This document shows, one piece after another, positions 12,181-23,200 of a DNA stretch of 64,000 nucleotides; position 1 is the first letter of the stretch, and every line of letters starts with the position of its first letter. A program made the translations under genes and the position numbers. The DNA comes from Triglochin maritima. Lineage: Eukaryota > Streptophyta > Magnoliopsida > Alismatales > Juncaginaceae. The stretch is from the NCBI GenBank assembly GCA_963682175.1, contig OY821792.1, positions 72,001 through 136,000 of the forward strand. Reading direction: 5' to 3'. A model generated the notes under the pieces. The model did no database searches and had not been told where the DNA came from. It saw only the letters and a list, made by a program, of their open reading frames with translations.

Positions 12181-12360
12181 TCAATGTAGGAGACGTGAGT
12201 GTAACCCCTCCTAACCCTAACCAAACAAAACCGAATACCAATCCTGCCCTTCGACCAGTAAAAATAACCAGTTAATTTAACAAGCGTTGGATAAATATTG
12301 AATGGTGGATGATTAAGGGGCTCACTTAAGACTAATTGAGCCCCGGGCTCATTATATAAT

Positions 12361-12365
<5 letters not shown>

Positions 12366-12416
<51 letters not shown>
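12366..12416. repeat. (TA)n microsatellite
   Basis: An uninterrupted TA run of about 50 bp follows the proposed right end of the FAR1/Ulp1 MULE. Confidence 0.98.
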
Positions 12417-12419
<3 letters not shown>

Positions 12420-12872
12420 CTGTGGGTTGGTTCTCGTTAGCTCCTGCTAGAACTTTAATCGCATCGTTGAATGTGAGTCAGCGAATCCAAATCATTGATT
12501 ATAAAACCAAAAAAACGTAACCACTTTTTACATACGGAACTTAATTTTTTGAATTAATTTGAGGTTTTTTTGACATTTCGATTATTATTTTGTTGGTTTT
12601 CGTATACAATTCTCAAATAATAAATCATTAATTTTAAAATTTAGTATTTGTATCCAATTTTATGAGCTATTGTTTTTTTCTAGAAATTGGTCAAATTTAA
12701 CTTTGGAATTTTATTGTTTACATTAATGTTATTATGTTTTTGAGTCACGCCACTCTATTAACTTTTCCGTCGTGCTCCATCAACTAAATAAATATTAAAT
12801 TAAGAAATTTACGTAAGAATCCCCGGATAATATAATTTCCTAACTTATTTAGATATAAGGGTCCTTATACAC
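12417..12872. other. AT-rich intergenic sequence
   Basis: No gene, repeat or conserved motif is recognised between the TA microsatellite and the next element. Confidence 0.4.
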
Positions 12873-13104
12873 GGACGCGGGCGTCACGGACGCGCCTTAC
12901 GTGGACGTGTTGAGTCAGCGTCCAGTCAGCAAAATTTCTCTTCACGTGCTTTGGTCTTCGTTCTTTAGGTTGAACGATTCTTTTCCCAATACACAGATAA
13001 TGCAGACCCTAAGACAGCGTGCAGACCCTAGGACAGCGTGCAGACCCTTTATTCATGCAGAGTCCAGACTTATCATAATAAAATATTGTTTTTAACTTTT
13101 AGGT

Positions 13105-14300
13105 TGGATCAACTTAATCCAAACAGACACACAACATATTCCGAACAGACAGTCTTCTTATTCCGAACAGACGCACAACTTAATCCGAACAGACAGACTT
13201 CTTATTCCGAACAGACACACAACATATTCCGAACAGACACACAACATATTCCGAACAGACACACAACTTAATCCGAACAGACACATAACTTAATCCGAAC
13301 AGACACACAACATATTCCGAACAGACAGACTACTTATTCCGAACAGACATACTTCTTATTCCGAACAAAAAGACTTCTTAATCCGAACAGACAGACTTCT
13401 TATTCCGAACAGACACACAACATATTCCGAACAGACAAACAACATATTCCGAACAGACAAACAACATATTCCGAACAGACAGACTTCTTATTCCGAACAG
13501 ACGCACAACTTAATCCGAACAGACACACAACATATTCCGAACAGACAGACTTCTTATTCCGAACAGACGTACAACTTAATCCAAACAGACAGACTGCTTA
13601 TTCCGAACAGAAATACTTCTTATTCCGAACAAACAGACTTCTTATTCCGAACAGACACACAACATATTCCGAACAGACAAACTTCTTATTCCGAACAGAC
13701 GCACAACTTAATCCGAACAGACACACAACATATTCCGAACAGATAGACTTCTTATTCCGAACTGACATACAACTGTTATACATGAAGAAAATGAAGAAGA
13801 ATGTGATCATTCCTACATTTTTAAGGATGACTTTGGTCTTGTTTGTTGTATATGTGGAATTACACGCAAAAGCATAGAAAGTATTATTTATGTAGAAAGA
13901 TTGTCTTGTATTATTTATGTAGAAAGTATTCCGAACATACACACCACTTAATCCGAACAGACAGACTTCTTATTCCGAACAGACACACAACATATTCCGA
14001 ACAGATAGACTTCTTATTCCGAACTGACATACAACTGTTATACATGAAGAAAATGAAGAAGAATGTGATCATTCCTACATTTTTAAGGATGACTTTGGTC
14101 TTGTTTGTTGTATATGTGGAATTACACGCAAAAGCATAGAAAGTATTATTTATGTAGAAAGATTGTCTTGTATTATTTATGTAGAAAGTATTCCGAACAT
14201 ACACACCACTTAATCCGAACAGACAGACTTCTTATTCCGAACAGACACACAACATATTCCGAACAGACTGACTTCTTATTCCGAACAGACATACAACTGT
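13105..14300. repeat. 22-bp minisatellite (TTCCGAACAGACAGACTTCTTA type)
   Basis: More than 30 units of about 22 bp share TTCCGAACAGACA or AATCCGAACAGACA and alternate ACTTCTTA, ACAACATA and CAACTTA tails. Sub-types alternate in blocks, showing past unequal crossing over. Long open frames across it are repeat artefacts. Confidence 0.95.
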
Positions 14301-14402
14301 TGTACATGAAGAAAATGAAGAAGAATGTGATCATTCCTACATTCTTAAGGATGACTTTGGTCTTGTTTGTTGTATATGTGGAATTATACGCAAAAGCATA
14401 GA
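13740..14402. repeat. 262-bp higher-order tandem repeat
   Basis: The word GACATACAACTGTT with its following ACATGAAGAAAATGAAG recurs at about 13762, 14024 and 14286, spaced 262 bp both times. Each unit holds a unique block of roughly 190 bp (including GTGATCATTCCTACATT and GGAATTACACGCAAAAGC) plus a few minisatellite units. The third copy is truncated near 14400. Confidence 0.93.
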
Positions 14403-14840
14403 ACTTTCTGATTGAACTTTTAACAGTAGAACATCACGCCAAAATCCTCGGAAGCTTTGACACCATTGCATCTCGTTCCAGCACATTAACACCTGACCCA
14501 GAGGTAGCAAACAAACGGGTGTGATGCCTTTTCTTAACACAAAAACCACAAGAATCGGCATAAGCAACGTAAAATGTTTGGGCTTCTTCGAAAGAGGGGA
14601 AAAACACGCCAAAATCCTCGGAAGCTTTGACAACATTGCATCTCGTTTCAGCACATTAACACCTGACCCAGAGGTAGCAAACAAACGGATGTGATGCCTT
14701 TTCTTAACACAAAAACCACAAGAATCAGCATAAGCAACGTAAAATGTTTGGGTTTCTTCGAAAGAGGGGAAAAACATCCCCTCCTTATGAACGTTTGTCG
14801 GTTGCTCCACTTGGAAAGACACATGAACGATTTCCATCAA
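14337..14840 (-). pseudogene. FAR1 DNA-binding-domain fragment, internally duplicated
   Basis: The minus-strand reading from 14840 starts with a recognisable FAR1 domain onset (GMFFPSFEETQTFYVAYADS then GFCVKK). A 170-bp segment is tandemly duplicated (14436-14605 and 14606-14775, both starting ACGCCAAAATCCTCGG). Because 170 is not a multiple of three, the second copy is read in another frame and the product is scrambled. It is a remnant inside the MULE-like element, not a gene. Confidence 0.7.
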
Positions 14841-15227
14841 AGCACATAGGTAAGACCATAGAAGAGAAGGGAAGAAAAAGGAAGACGCATGTTGAGATTT
14901 ATAACAAGTCTCCTGTGCTGTGTAGGAGAGCCAAAATGTTCATGGAAAATGAGTGATTTGAGACGCATTAATGAGGGATGGAGGGATGTAGACATTTGTA
15001 CGAAACGAGGAATAAAATAAAAAATAAACTTTTTCTGTGGAGACTGCCACCTCAAACGCGTCTGCTGACTGGGCTGACCACGTAAGCGCGCGTCCCGAAC
15101 GCTAGCGTCCACTAATCGATATTTACATCATTTTCCCCAAAATCCCTAAAACTTAGTGGGTCAGTCTCTGAATCCCCTCTAGTAGGCTATGTTGATGTAC
15201 TAATTTAGCTTATTCTGCACTTTTTAA

Positions 15228-15731
15228 GGGTAAATTACAATTTGCCGATTTCAACTATGACCGAGTAATACTTTGACCCCCTAAACTTTAAAAAGCCACA
15301 CTTATATCCTTTACGATTTGATTTTAGTAACAGTTTGATTCATTTTGTATCACAGAATTATTATTTTTCAACTTGTTCATTGTTTTTCTCAAATTGTTTC
15401 ATGTGGTTTGCCAAATATACTTCTAATCTATATTTGTCGTGAAGTTCAAATCAAACTGGAGTAGATTTTACTCGAATTTGAGTTTGATTGGTTCAAAATT
15501 TGATCCAATTTGAAGCAAATTAAACATTCAATTTGATTTGAACTTTACGACAAAGATAGATTAGAAGTATATTGACAAACAACACAAAAAATATTTGAGA
15601 AAAAAACAATGAATATGCTGAAAAATAATAATGTTTTGATGGAGATGGGTCAAAGTGTTAAATAAATAAAAGTTTAAGGGAGTGTAAATGAAACATTTTA
15701 AATTTCAAGGTCTAAAAGTGTAATTTACCTT
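15228..15731. mobile_element. Foldback MITE
   Basis: The two ends are inverted copies: GGGTAAATTACA at 15228 and TGTAATTTACC ending at 15729. The arms continue inward with partial pairing, e.g. TTCTAATCTATATTTGTCGT on the left against ACGACAAAGATAGATTAGAA on the right, so most of the element could form a hairpin. TTTTTAA flanks both sides (15221-15227 and 15732-15738), consistent with a target duplication. It lies about 550 bp upstream of the starch branching enzyme transcript. Confidence 0.8.
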
Positions 15732-15738
15732 TTTTTAA

Positions 15739-16279
15739 TGATACCTTGAAGGTATCGTATATTCGTTCTTATGCTAAAAGACGATAACGGTTATAGTGAG
15801 GATGTTTCCCTCAATTATTTGATCTGATTAGGAATAATAAAAGATGACAACTGAGCATGGGATCACGATTATGATGATAATAATAGGCGATTATGGTATT
15901 GCTCTAGATCTGGATGTGTTCAAGCCGAAAAAAGCGTAGGGACTTGTCTACTCTATGTGGTTGATTTATTGATTTTGTGCAAAACAAAAAAGTAATTTAA
16001 TATTGAATAAAAGGAAAGAGTTAGAGAGGTTGAGGATGGACGCCGACGGTATGGTAATTAATATTATATTAATGCAAGGAGTTAGGATGAATATTAGGAT
16101 AATAATAATAGGTGTACACTACATAGGGATGTGTTCAATTCAACCCAAAAGAATCGAATCTAGATGGCAGATGCCACATGGCAACGTTGGTTACCGTTCA
16201 GTTGAGTTGAGTTGTAGAAAAAAAGAAAAAAAAATGTTGAAGATGGAGTGAATAATAATAAGAGTAATAGTGTAAGGTG
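15739..16279 (+). promoter_or_regulatory. Probable promoter region of the starch branching enzyme gene
   Basis: This is the interval between the foldback MITE and the apparent first exon. It is AT-rich. I see no TATA box I would defend and no protein-coding gene; small open frames such as 16003-16251 look random. Confidence 0.35.
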
Positions 16280-17085
16280 GAAAAAGAAAAAAGGTATCCA
16301 TTATTTATCCATCTGGAATTGGATTCTGGAGAGTCTGAGATTAGCATTAGCGGCTGTGGCTTTTTTAGTTTGGTTTGGTTTGATTTTGGTGTGAATAAAT
16401 TATTAAGGTTGGATTTGGAAGGTTCTGAGAGTGTGAGTGAGAGAGTGAGAGGAAGGAGAAATTCGGTGATCGATCGATTGCAGTTTGGATCAGGTACAGC
16501 TTTTCATTCCCATTTCCATTCCCATTCAATCGAGGGCCAGCAGGAACTTGATGTGATTATTAGTAATTTTTCTCCTTTTGGGTTTTTAGAATTTCTGTTG
16601 TCTCATTATACACATGCTTCAGTAGGAATCAGATTTTTCTTGACATTTTTGTGTTGTGTGCAGATTAATTAATTATTAAGCCCTTCGGAATGTCTTTGCA
16701 TTTTCTATTTTTGTTGCAACTTAAGACTTTGTAGATGGGTTAAATCAATTTTTAATTTCTAAATGCTATTTGGATCGAGAATTAGTGATGGATGGTAATA
16801 TTGAAATGAAATGTGAATCGGAAACTCATACATTTGAACATATGTCAAGTTCGATAACCACAAGTTGTTAAAATATGAAACACAATTAATACGAATCAAA
16901 TTGAAAACCAAATACAACTCGAATTGATGGCCAGGAATTTAAACAGAATTCTCATTCTTGTCGCATACTTAGTGTAGTAAATCGACAAATTTTGAGCATG
17001 CATGCGGTTTATGTTATGAATGTTTTTGTTAACTAATGTGCTTCCTCCAATTGCTGCAGAAGGAGGACGTTACAGCGAGTCAGGG
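16280..17085 (+). promoter_or_regulatory. SBEII 5'UTR with a 566-bp leader intron
   Basis: A leader exon ends at CAG|GTACAG (donor at 16494) and a typical pyrimidine-rich acceptor ends at GCTGCAG (17059), leaving a 26-nt second leader segment before ATG at 17086. The transcript start is inferred only from context. A leader intron directly upstream of the start is often expression-enhancing in plants. Confidence 0.6.
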
Positions 17086-17249
17086 ATGGCATTCTCTTTC
17101 TCTCTGGCAGCAGCAACAGCAACAGCAACAGGAGCTACATTCTCCTCTACTCTGCTCCATCGCCATCACCACTCCTCTTCACGTCCACCGCTGCTCTCCT
17201 ATGGTAACTAACCAATCCCATCGAATGCTAGCTAGCTCTTGACTGTCAT

Positions 17250-17284
<35 letters not shown>

Positions 17285-20200
17285 TGCATCGTCTCTTCTC
17301 TTGACTGTCAGAGAGGATGAGGATGAGGAGGCCACACACTTCTATTCTTGCTACGTCCAGCGACTTTACTTCCCGACAACTGCTCGGATCCATGCCTGAT
17401 CCTTCTCCACCGGAAGAGGATCAATCTCTACATCAGGTACTCCAACACATCCACTACATCATAACAAGACTTACTCCAATTTTAACATCAAACCCTGCAA
17501 ATGCTAATTTGATTACCAACATCCTTTACTTCAGATCTCGGTTTCTATTCCGCAATTTTACTCTGATTACCATTTTCTGCTGTTAACCACACTAACTTCT
17601 TCCACAGGCACTCTCTGATCCCATTTCTGTAGTGGCAGTTAAGACTGAAGCTTCACTCCAAAGTGATGCGTCTTCAGAGTTCATCCAAAACAGTCAAGGT
17701 CAAGCTGACGACATAACGTTCAGTGCTAATCAAACGTCCATTCTTCCAACTGGAGATGGCCAGAAAATATACGAAATCGATCCACTCTTGAAGGATCACA
17801 GGACACATCTTGATTATAGGTAAATTTCTCTAGGTTCATATGTAAATGATCTTTAATTACCAACTTCCAACCCTTAGTTCTGGATGGTATTGGAAAAGGC
17901 TCATCTACTTCCCATATGCCTCATTCCTACCAAACCTTCAGTGTTAAAATTATTTTTCAGGAATAACACAAGTAAACACAGGCAATACTGTTCTGGCAAT
18001 ACTTTCTTTATTTCAAAACATTATATATTTGTTATATTTACACTTTTTCACTGAATTTTTGGTTCAGCTGATATATATAAAAGGTTTCCACTGCTTGGAT
18101 CTTACTATGTTGCATAACCAACACTACTAAAAAATGAAAAAGACGTCATTTCATTCACGATGCCTTTCCATGAATTTGTTTATGTGATTATGCATGTAAA
18201 TTGTTCTATTGCAATGGTTTGGCTAATTGTGTGCTGAACTAGAAACCTGACCAAGTTTCTCTTTGATGTCCATTTGGAATTGTACATTAGGATTTTGCTT
18301 CTCTATAACTTACACTGTGTTCCTTCTCAGGTATAGCCTTTATAGAAAAATGCGTCACTTGATTGAAGAGCAAGAGGGTGGCCTTGATGAATTTTCTCGA
18401 GGTTATGAGAAATTTGGCTTCAATCGCAGGTATTTTTTTTGGTTTTCCTTTCTTCCATGCCATCCTGAAATTTGTTATCTTCTTTATAAGTTTCGCAAAT
18501 CTTATGCCAGTTGAGCATGTCACATTTCAACTTTTGTATGCTATAATTTCATACTTTCCTCAACTCAGTGTATTGTTAAAACTCAGATTTTTATGCAATC
18601 TATTGGTGCACTTTTGAGACACTATTTATTTCTCATACCCTTTAACGTATTTCTTATGTGCATTATATATCTTATACAGTGAAACTGGCATTACATATCG
18701 AGAATGGGCTCCTGGAGCACAGGTTTGTGTTTTCTTTCTCATGCTACAGTAATAGCTAATTTGGTACATACCAAGACTCCCAATCAGGTATCTCACTTGG
18801 GACACACTCGGTCAACCTCACAAACAGAGGTTCTGGGCTTTGCAAAACCCACACGAATGCTATTTAATGACTCACTGGTTACCCTGTCCCCATGTTACCA
18901 TTATTCAGAGGAGGGCAAGTGTAAATTCATCATGGTTTGATATTATAGTAGTTAAAGTCTAATCACACACGTTGTATAGTGCTAATGTGAGGAGATTTTA
19001 ACTGGATCCAAATGCAGATGTTATCGGGTCCCTTTCGCCTTTCATTTCCTTTACATCAATTAAACTGTGATTTTCTTATTTTCAGTCAGCAGCACTTATA
19101 GGAGATTTTAACAACTGGAATCCAAATGCAGATGTTATGACTCAGGTACAACATCATCACTTGCTTTTCATTTTCCCCCCCTATCAGTGCCACCATATAA
19201 ATGAGAGTTTTTTATACTTATTGTGATAATGAACTTTTTAAAGATGTAATGCTTCATTTTGATTTCATGTATGCACACTTTTTCCTACCAGAATGAGTTC
19301 GGTGTGTGGGAGATCTTTTTGCCAAATAATGCAGATGGTTCTCCTCCAATTCCTCATGGGTCTCGTGTGAAGGTATCATGACTATAGATTAATTTGCACC
19401 CAATTTTTTTCACATGAATGGTTTCATGTAGGTGGCTTGTCATGGTTTTTCCCCATTGCTCAAAGACCTTTATATTTACCTAAAAATGATTTTTATTAAT
19501 ATAAACTAACATTAAAATTGGACTTCCTTCTTATAAAATAACAGATACGCATGAATACTCCCTCTGGTATTAAAGATTCAATTCCTGCATGGATCAAGTT
19601 CTCTGTCCAAGCACCCGGTGAAATTCCCTACAATGGCATATATTATGATCCTCCAGTAGAGGTAGGTCCCTAATGGAAAGTATCAGCACTTAAAACTATC
19701 AAGACATACTATGAGGTATTAACCTTGTAGTGTCTTCCCCAAGCAAAAAGCTGAGTGCCAGGGGAAGTGAAAATAGTCTATCACAGGTCATATCAGTTTT
19801 GGGCTCATTTGATCGAGATCTGTATTCATACATCTAGTCTAGAAGCAAACCAACTTTTCATTTCTTTTTTTTGGGAAAAATATGATAAACTAGATAAAGT
19901 AACATTCCTTTGTGGATGTTGCCTTGTGTTGCTACTTACTTAAATCATTCTAACGTTCTCTGCAGGAGAGGTATGTTTTCGAACATCCACAACCAAAAGC
20001 TCCAAAGTCACTACGTATCTATGAAGCTCACGTGGGGATGAGCAGCACGGTATAGTATCATATGATTCTTACATGTGATGAAGCATCTTCATATCTATAG
20101 TTGTCAAGATGAAAAACCATTAAGGACTCAAGGCAGAAGACTTCATAAATAATATAACCTTTTTAGTGGTGTTGTCATTAATAAAGTCTACTATTTTAAG

Positions 20201-23200
20201 TGATACCTATAGCAAGACTATGATTAAATGGATGCTGAAGATTGTGACACAGATTTCCTTATATTTAATCTTTACCAAACAAGAGAAATAGCAATGCTGT
20301 TTTATTTTCCCAAGATGCTTGAGATGATGCTCCCATGTTCGCAAGAACAACATTCCAGTATCATAATATTTAATCGAATGACACATCCTAGAAAAGTTTT
20401 GAAATCTATTAAATTCTTGTTCTTAGTACAAGATGAAAATTTCTTATTTGTTAGCAAAGGCCACATAGCTCAGTAAACATGCACATGATCTAGTTACCAG
20501 TCAACATTGAGTTGATATACTTTTGTGGTTATCGTATGTGAAGGTGCACACGTCCCTTTGATTTGACTCACTTATAGAGTTGTCATTTGGACTCTTAATA
20601 TATTACGGTTGTAGTACGCTATAGACATATAGTTATTATATGTCCGGGAGAACTATGGTCTGGTCATGACTGTCTATGAACTAACAAAAATGTTAAAGAG
20701 CCACGATGTAGTTATTTGTATACACATCTTGGGCTGGTAGAGGGTGTATGTGAGGAGATGTAGAGTTTATTGTATTGCAATGAGTTGAAAGGTTTTGGTC
20801 ACCCTACTCATCATCAATTGGTTTGGAGATGATAGTTCATATTTTCCAATTGTTGGTCAAGTCCAACGCAACCACCTATAGCTATATGTTATGCTTATGT
20901 TTTGGTTCCAATAGTTTTCACATGCAAGTGAATTATTACGAATTATGGTTTATCTTTAATGGCATTCTCATACAGTAACAGTCAACAATTGTGAGGGAGT
21001 TGTTTGAGAACAAATTTATATTACAGAATCATGAGACATTGTAATTAGTTATATGATCTTGGTTACTACCCTCAACATAAACCAGTTTGGGGATAGAAGA
21101 CCTGCACTTCAACAGAAAAAAATGTCCACAAAAAATCTAATATTTGAGGAAATTGCAGTATTTTTTCTTTCTATTTTTTGTTATGTGGAAGAAACCCCTT
21201 CAAGTATCTAAGGTTCATTCCTTCAGGTATCTAACGTTCTTTCTATTTTTCTCTCTCTTGCTTCCCATGGTTCTTTTACTTTCTTCCTTTACTATCTTAG
21301 AAATAGTATTTACTACACAGGAACCAAAAATCAACAGTTATGCTAGCTTCAGAGATGATATGTTACCTCGGATCAAAAAACTTGGATATAATGCTGTTCA
21401 AATCATGGCTATTCAAGAGCATTCCTACTACGCAAGTTTTGGGTACACTTCTTAAAAAGCTTTTGAGATATGCAATTATAAATTTTAGGCATATATTGCA
21501 TTGAAATTGAATAAAAGTTAACGTCACTTCTGAAAATGACTCAAGCAGCTCACCAGGTCTGGCAATTTTGGCATTTGAGAGAATTAATATTTATATAGTT
21601 AGTCAAAATGTTTGTCGGTGGATGTTTTGTTTCATTGCTTGTGTGTCTGCCGGTAGCTAACTTACATTTGGTGTCTTTTATGGAAGATTAATTGTTAATT
21701 TGCTACTTATTTGTAGCTTTTAGCAATTTAATTGACTGATATTTCCTTTACCATTGAGCTGCATATCTTCAAACTCAGTGACATAGAGTGTCAGTTTTCT
21801 GGCGGATACAATCACATATGACGGTTGAATTAAAAAACTATTCATATAGCCTTAATCTCTATGATGTGGTTAAACCCCTTAAACTGTTATTGAGGTTTAA
21901 TAGCATTACACAGCTGCACTGTTAAGGCCTACTCGATTTTGTGATATCATAAAAGCATGATCAAGGTTTTAGTACCTATGGTTTCAATTTTTTATTCTGT
22001 TTCCTATTTTTAATGCAACAGATGGTAATACTTACTCTTGTTTGTGGTGCAGATACCATGTCACAAACTTCTTTGCACCGAGCAGTCGGTGTGGAACACC
22101 AGATGATCTTAAATCTTTGATTGATAAGGCGCATGAACTAGGTCTTCTTGTCCTCATGGATATTGTGCATAGGCAAGTGTTTTCAATTTAAAATCTAAAT
22201 TGAACCCACAAATTGTCTCTCTCTAAGTGTAAATGTTGACAGTTACAATTTTCTTATTCTTTGTACAATGGTCATGAAGCACTACATAATCGTGTGCTTT
22301 CATTACAAATATGAATAAGACTGTCGTCATCCTTGCTTGTTCAATTTCAAGTCATATAAGATAATGAAATAATGAAAATGTGGAACTTCTCTTCTGGAGA
22401 ATTATCTTTACGTTAAAACTTGAGAGGATAGAAATGCTGATTTTTTTGACCATGCAAAAACAGGACGACCAGCCCAGCGTACAAGATGTAGCTAGACTGT
22501 TCGGTATTCACTGACTCATTGAGAATCATTTTTCGAGAGGACATTATGGAAAGTCAAATACACTCATAATGAGTATATTGTATTAAGCGACAGTAGGCTT
22601 TATGGGGGTGTGCAACACATATGAGTTGCCCCACATATGCTATGGTTACACATGAAAACCATATGAATTACGTACCTGATTATTAGTAATTATGAATGTT
22701 TTGTAGTTTACAGGAAGTTTCCAAAACATTATGGTAGGGATATTCATGTGACCCAAATATGCTTACTTGTTTGAGTATGTATGGAAATTATTTTTATTTC
22801 ATTTCTTTAATGGATGTGTTTTTCTAAACTGGCCCCTATGGGCATTATAATTCTACCTTACTTTTTATTGACTTGCGAGATTTATTCTATTGTCTTTAAA
22901 GTAACAATTTCTGTCGTATGACTTGCATAAGAGAACACGGTTATAATTCCTTTTATATCTCCTTTTGTTCATTCAGCCATTCTTCAAACAATGTCCTGGA
23001 TGGACTGAACCAGTTTGATGGGACGGATAGTCATTATTTCCATTCTGGTTCACGAGGCTATCATTGGATGTGGGATTCTCGCCTTTTTAATTATGGGAGC
23101 TGGGAAGTATGTACCTTTTTCACTTTCATATCACTTATTGTTTGGCTTGGTGTACTGTTGGAAGCATAAATACTTCAAAGCAGTCTTTTTGTGCATATGG

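Larger units (their letters stand above)
2747..12330. mobile_element. Mutator-like element carrying FAR1 transposase and Ulp1 protease genes
   Basis: The region holds a FAR1/MULE transposase pseudogene (+) and a Ulp1-like protease gene (-) in convergent orientation, with tandem repeats between them. Degenerate inverted ends are visible. The left end near 2,750-2,835 (AGCTCCTCAAGATC, then CATTCA, ATCTAATGGTTG) aligns with the reverse complement of about 12,225-12,310 (AGCCCCTTAATC, CATTCA, ATCCAACGCTTG). Each end lies just upstream of the outward start of a gene, as in MuDR-type elements. MULEs carrying Ulp1-like genes are known in plants (the Kaonashi group of Arabidopsis and related melon elements), so I infer a member of that class. 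The exact ends and any 9-bp target duplication are not resolved. Confidence 0.6.
12873..15110. mobile_element. Non-autonomous MULE-like element with long inverted ends
   Basis: The left end (12873 onward) reads GGACGC...CGT..CGGACGCGC.TTACGTGG.C......AGTCAGC. The reverse complement of the right end (ending 15110) reads GGACGCTAGCGT.CGGGACGCGCG.TTACGTGGTC.....AGTCAGC. The inverted repeat therefore spans at least about 55 bp with modest mismatch. The interior holds a minisatellite, a 262-bp repeat and a decayed FAR1-domain fragment, but no intact transposase. Long ends plus a FAR1 fragment suggest Mutator ancestry. I could not identify a clean target duplication. Confidence 0.7.

Noticed and set aside
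13105..14300. Regular 22-bp repeats resembling a CRISPR array
   Set aside because: Units are contiguous with no unique spacers, and the context is a plant genome; it is a minisatellite.
16003..16251. Possible small gene upstream of SBEII
   Set aside because: No homology, no splice logic, random amino-acid composition.
22172..22182. GT at 22177 as the SBEII exon 11 donor
   Set aside because: Using it shifts the frame into exon 12 and destroys the conserved DIVHSH motif; the GC donor fits.
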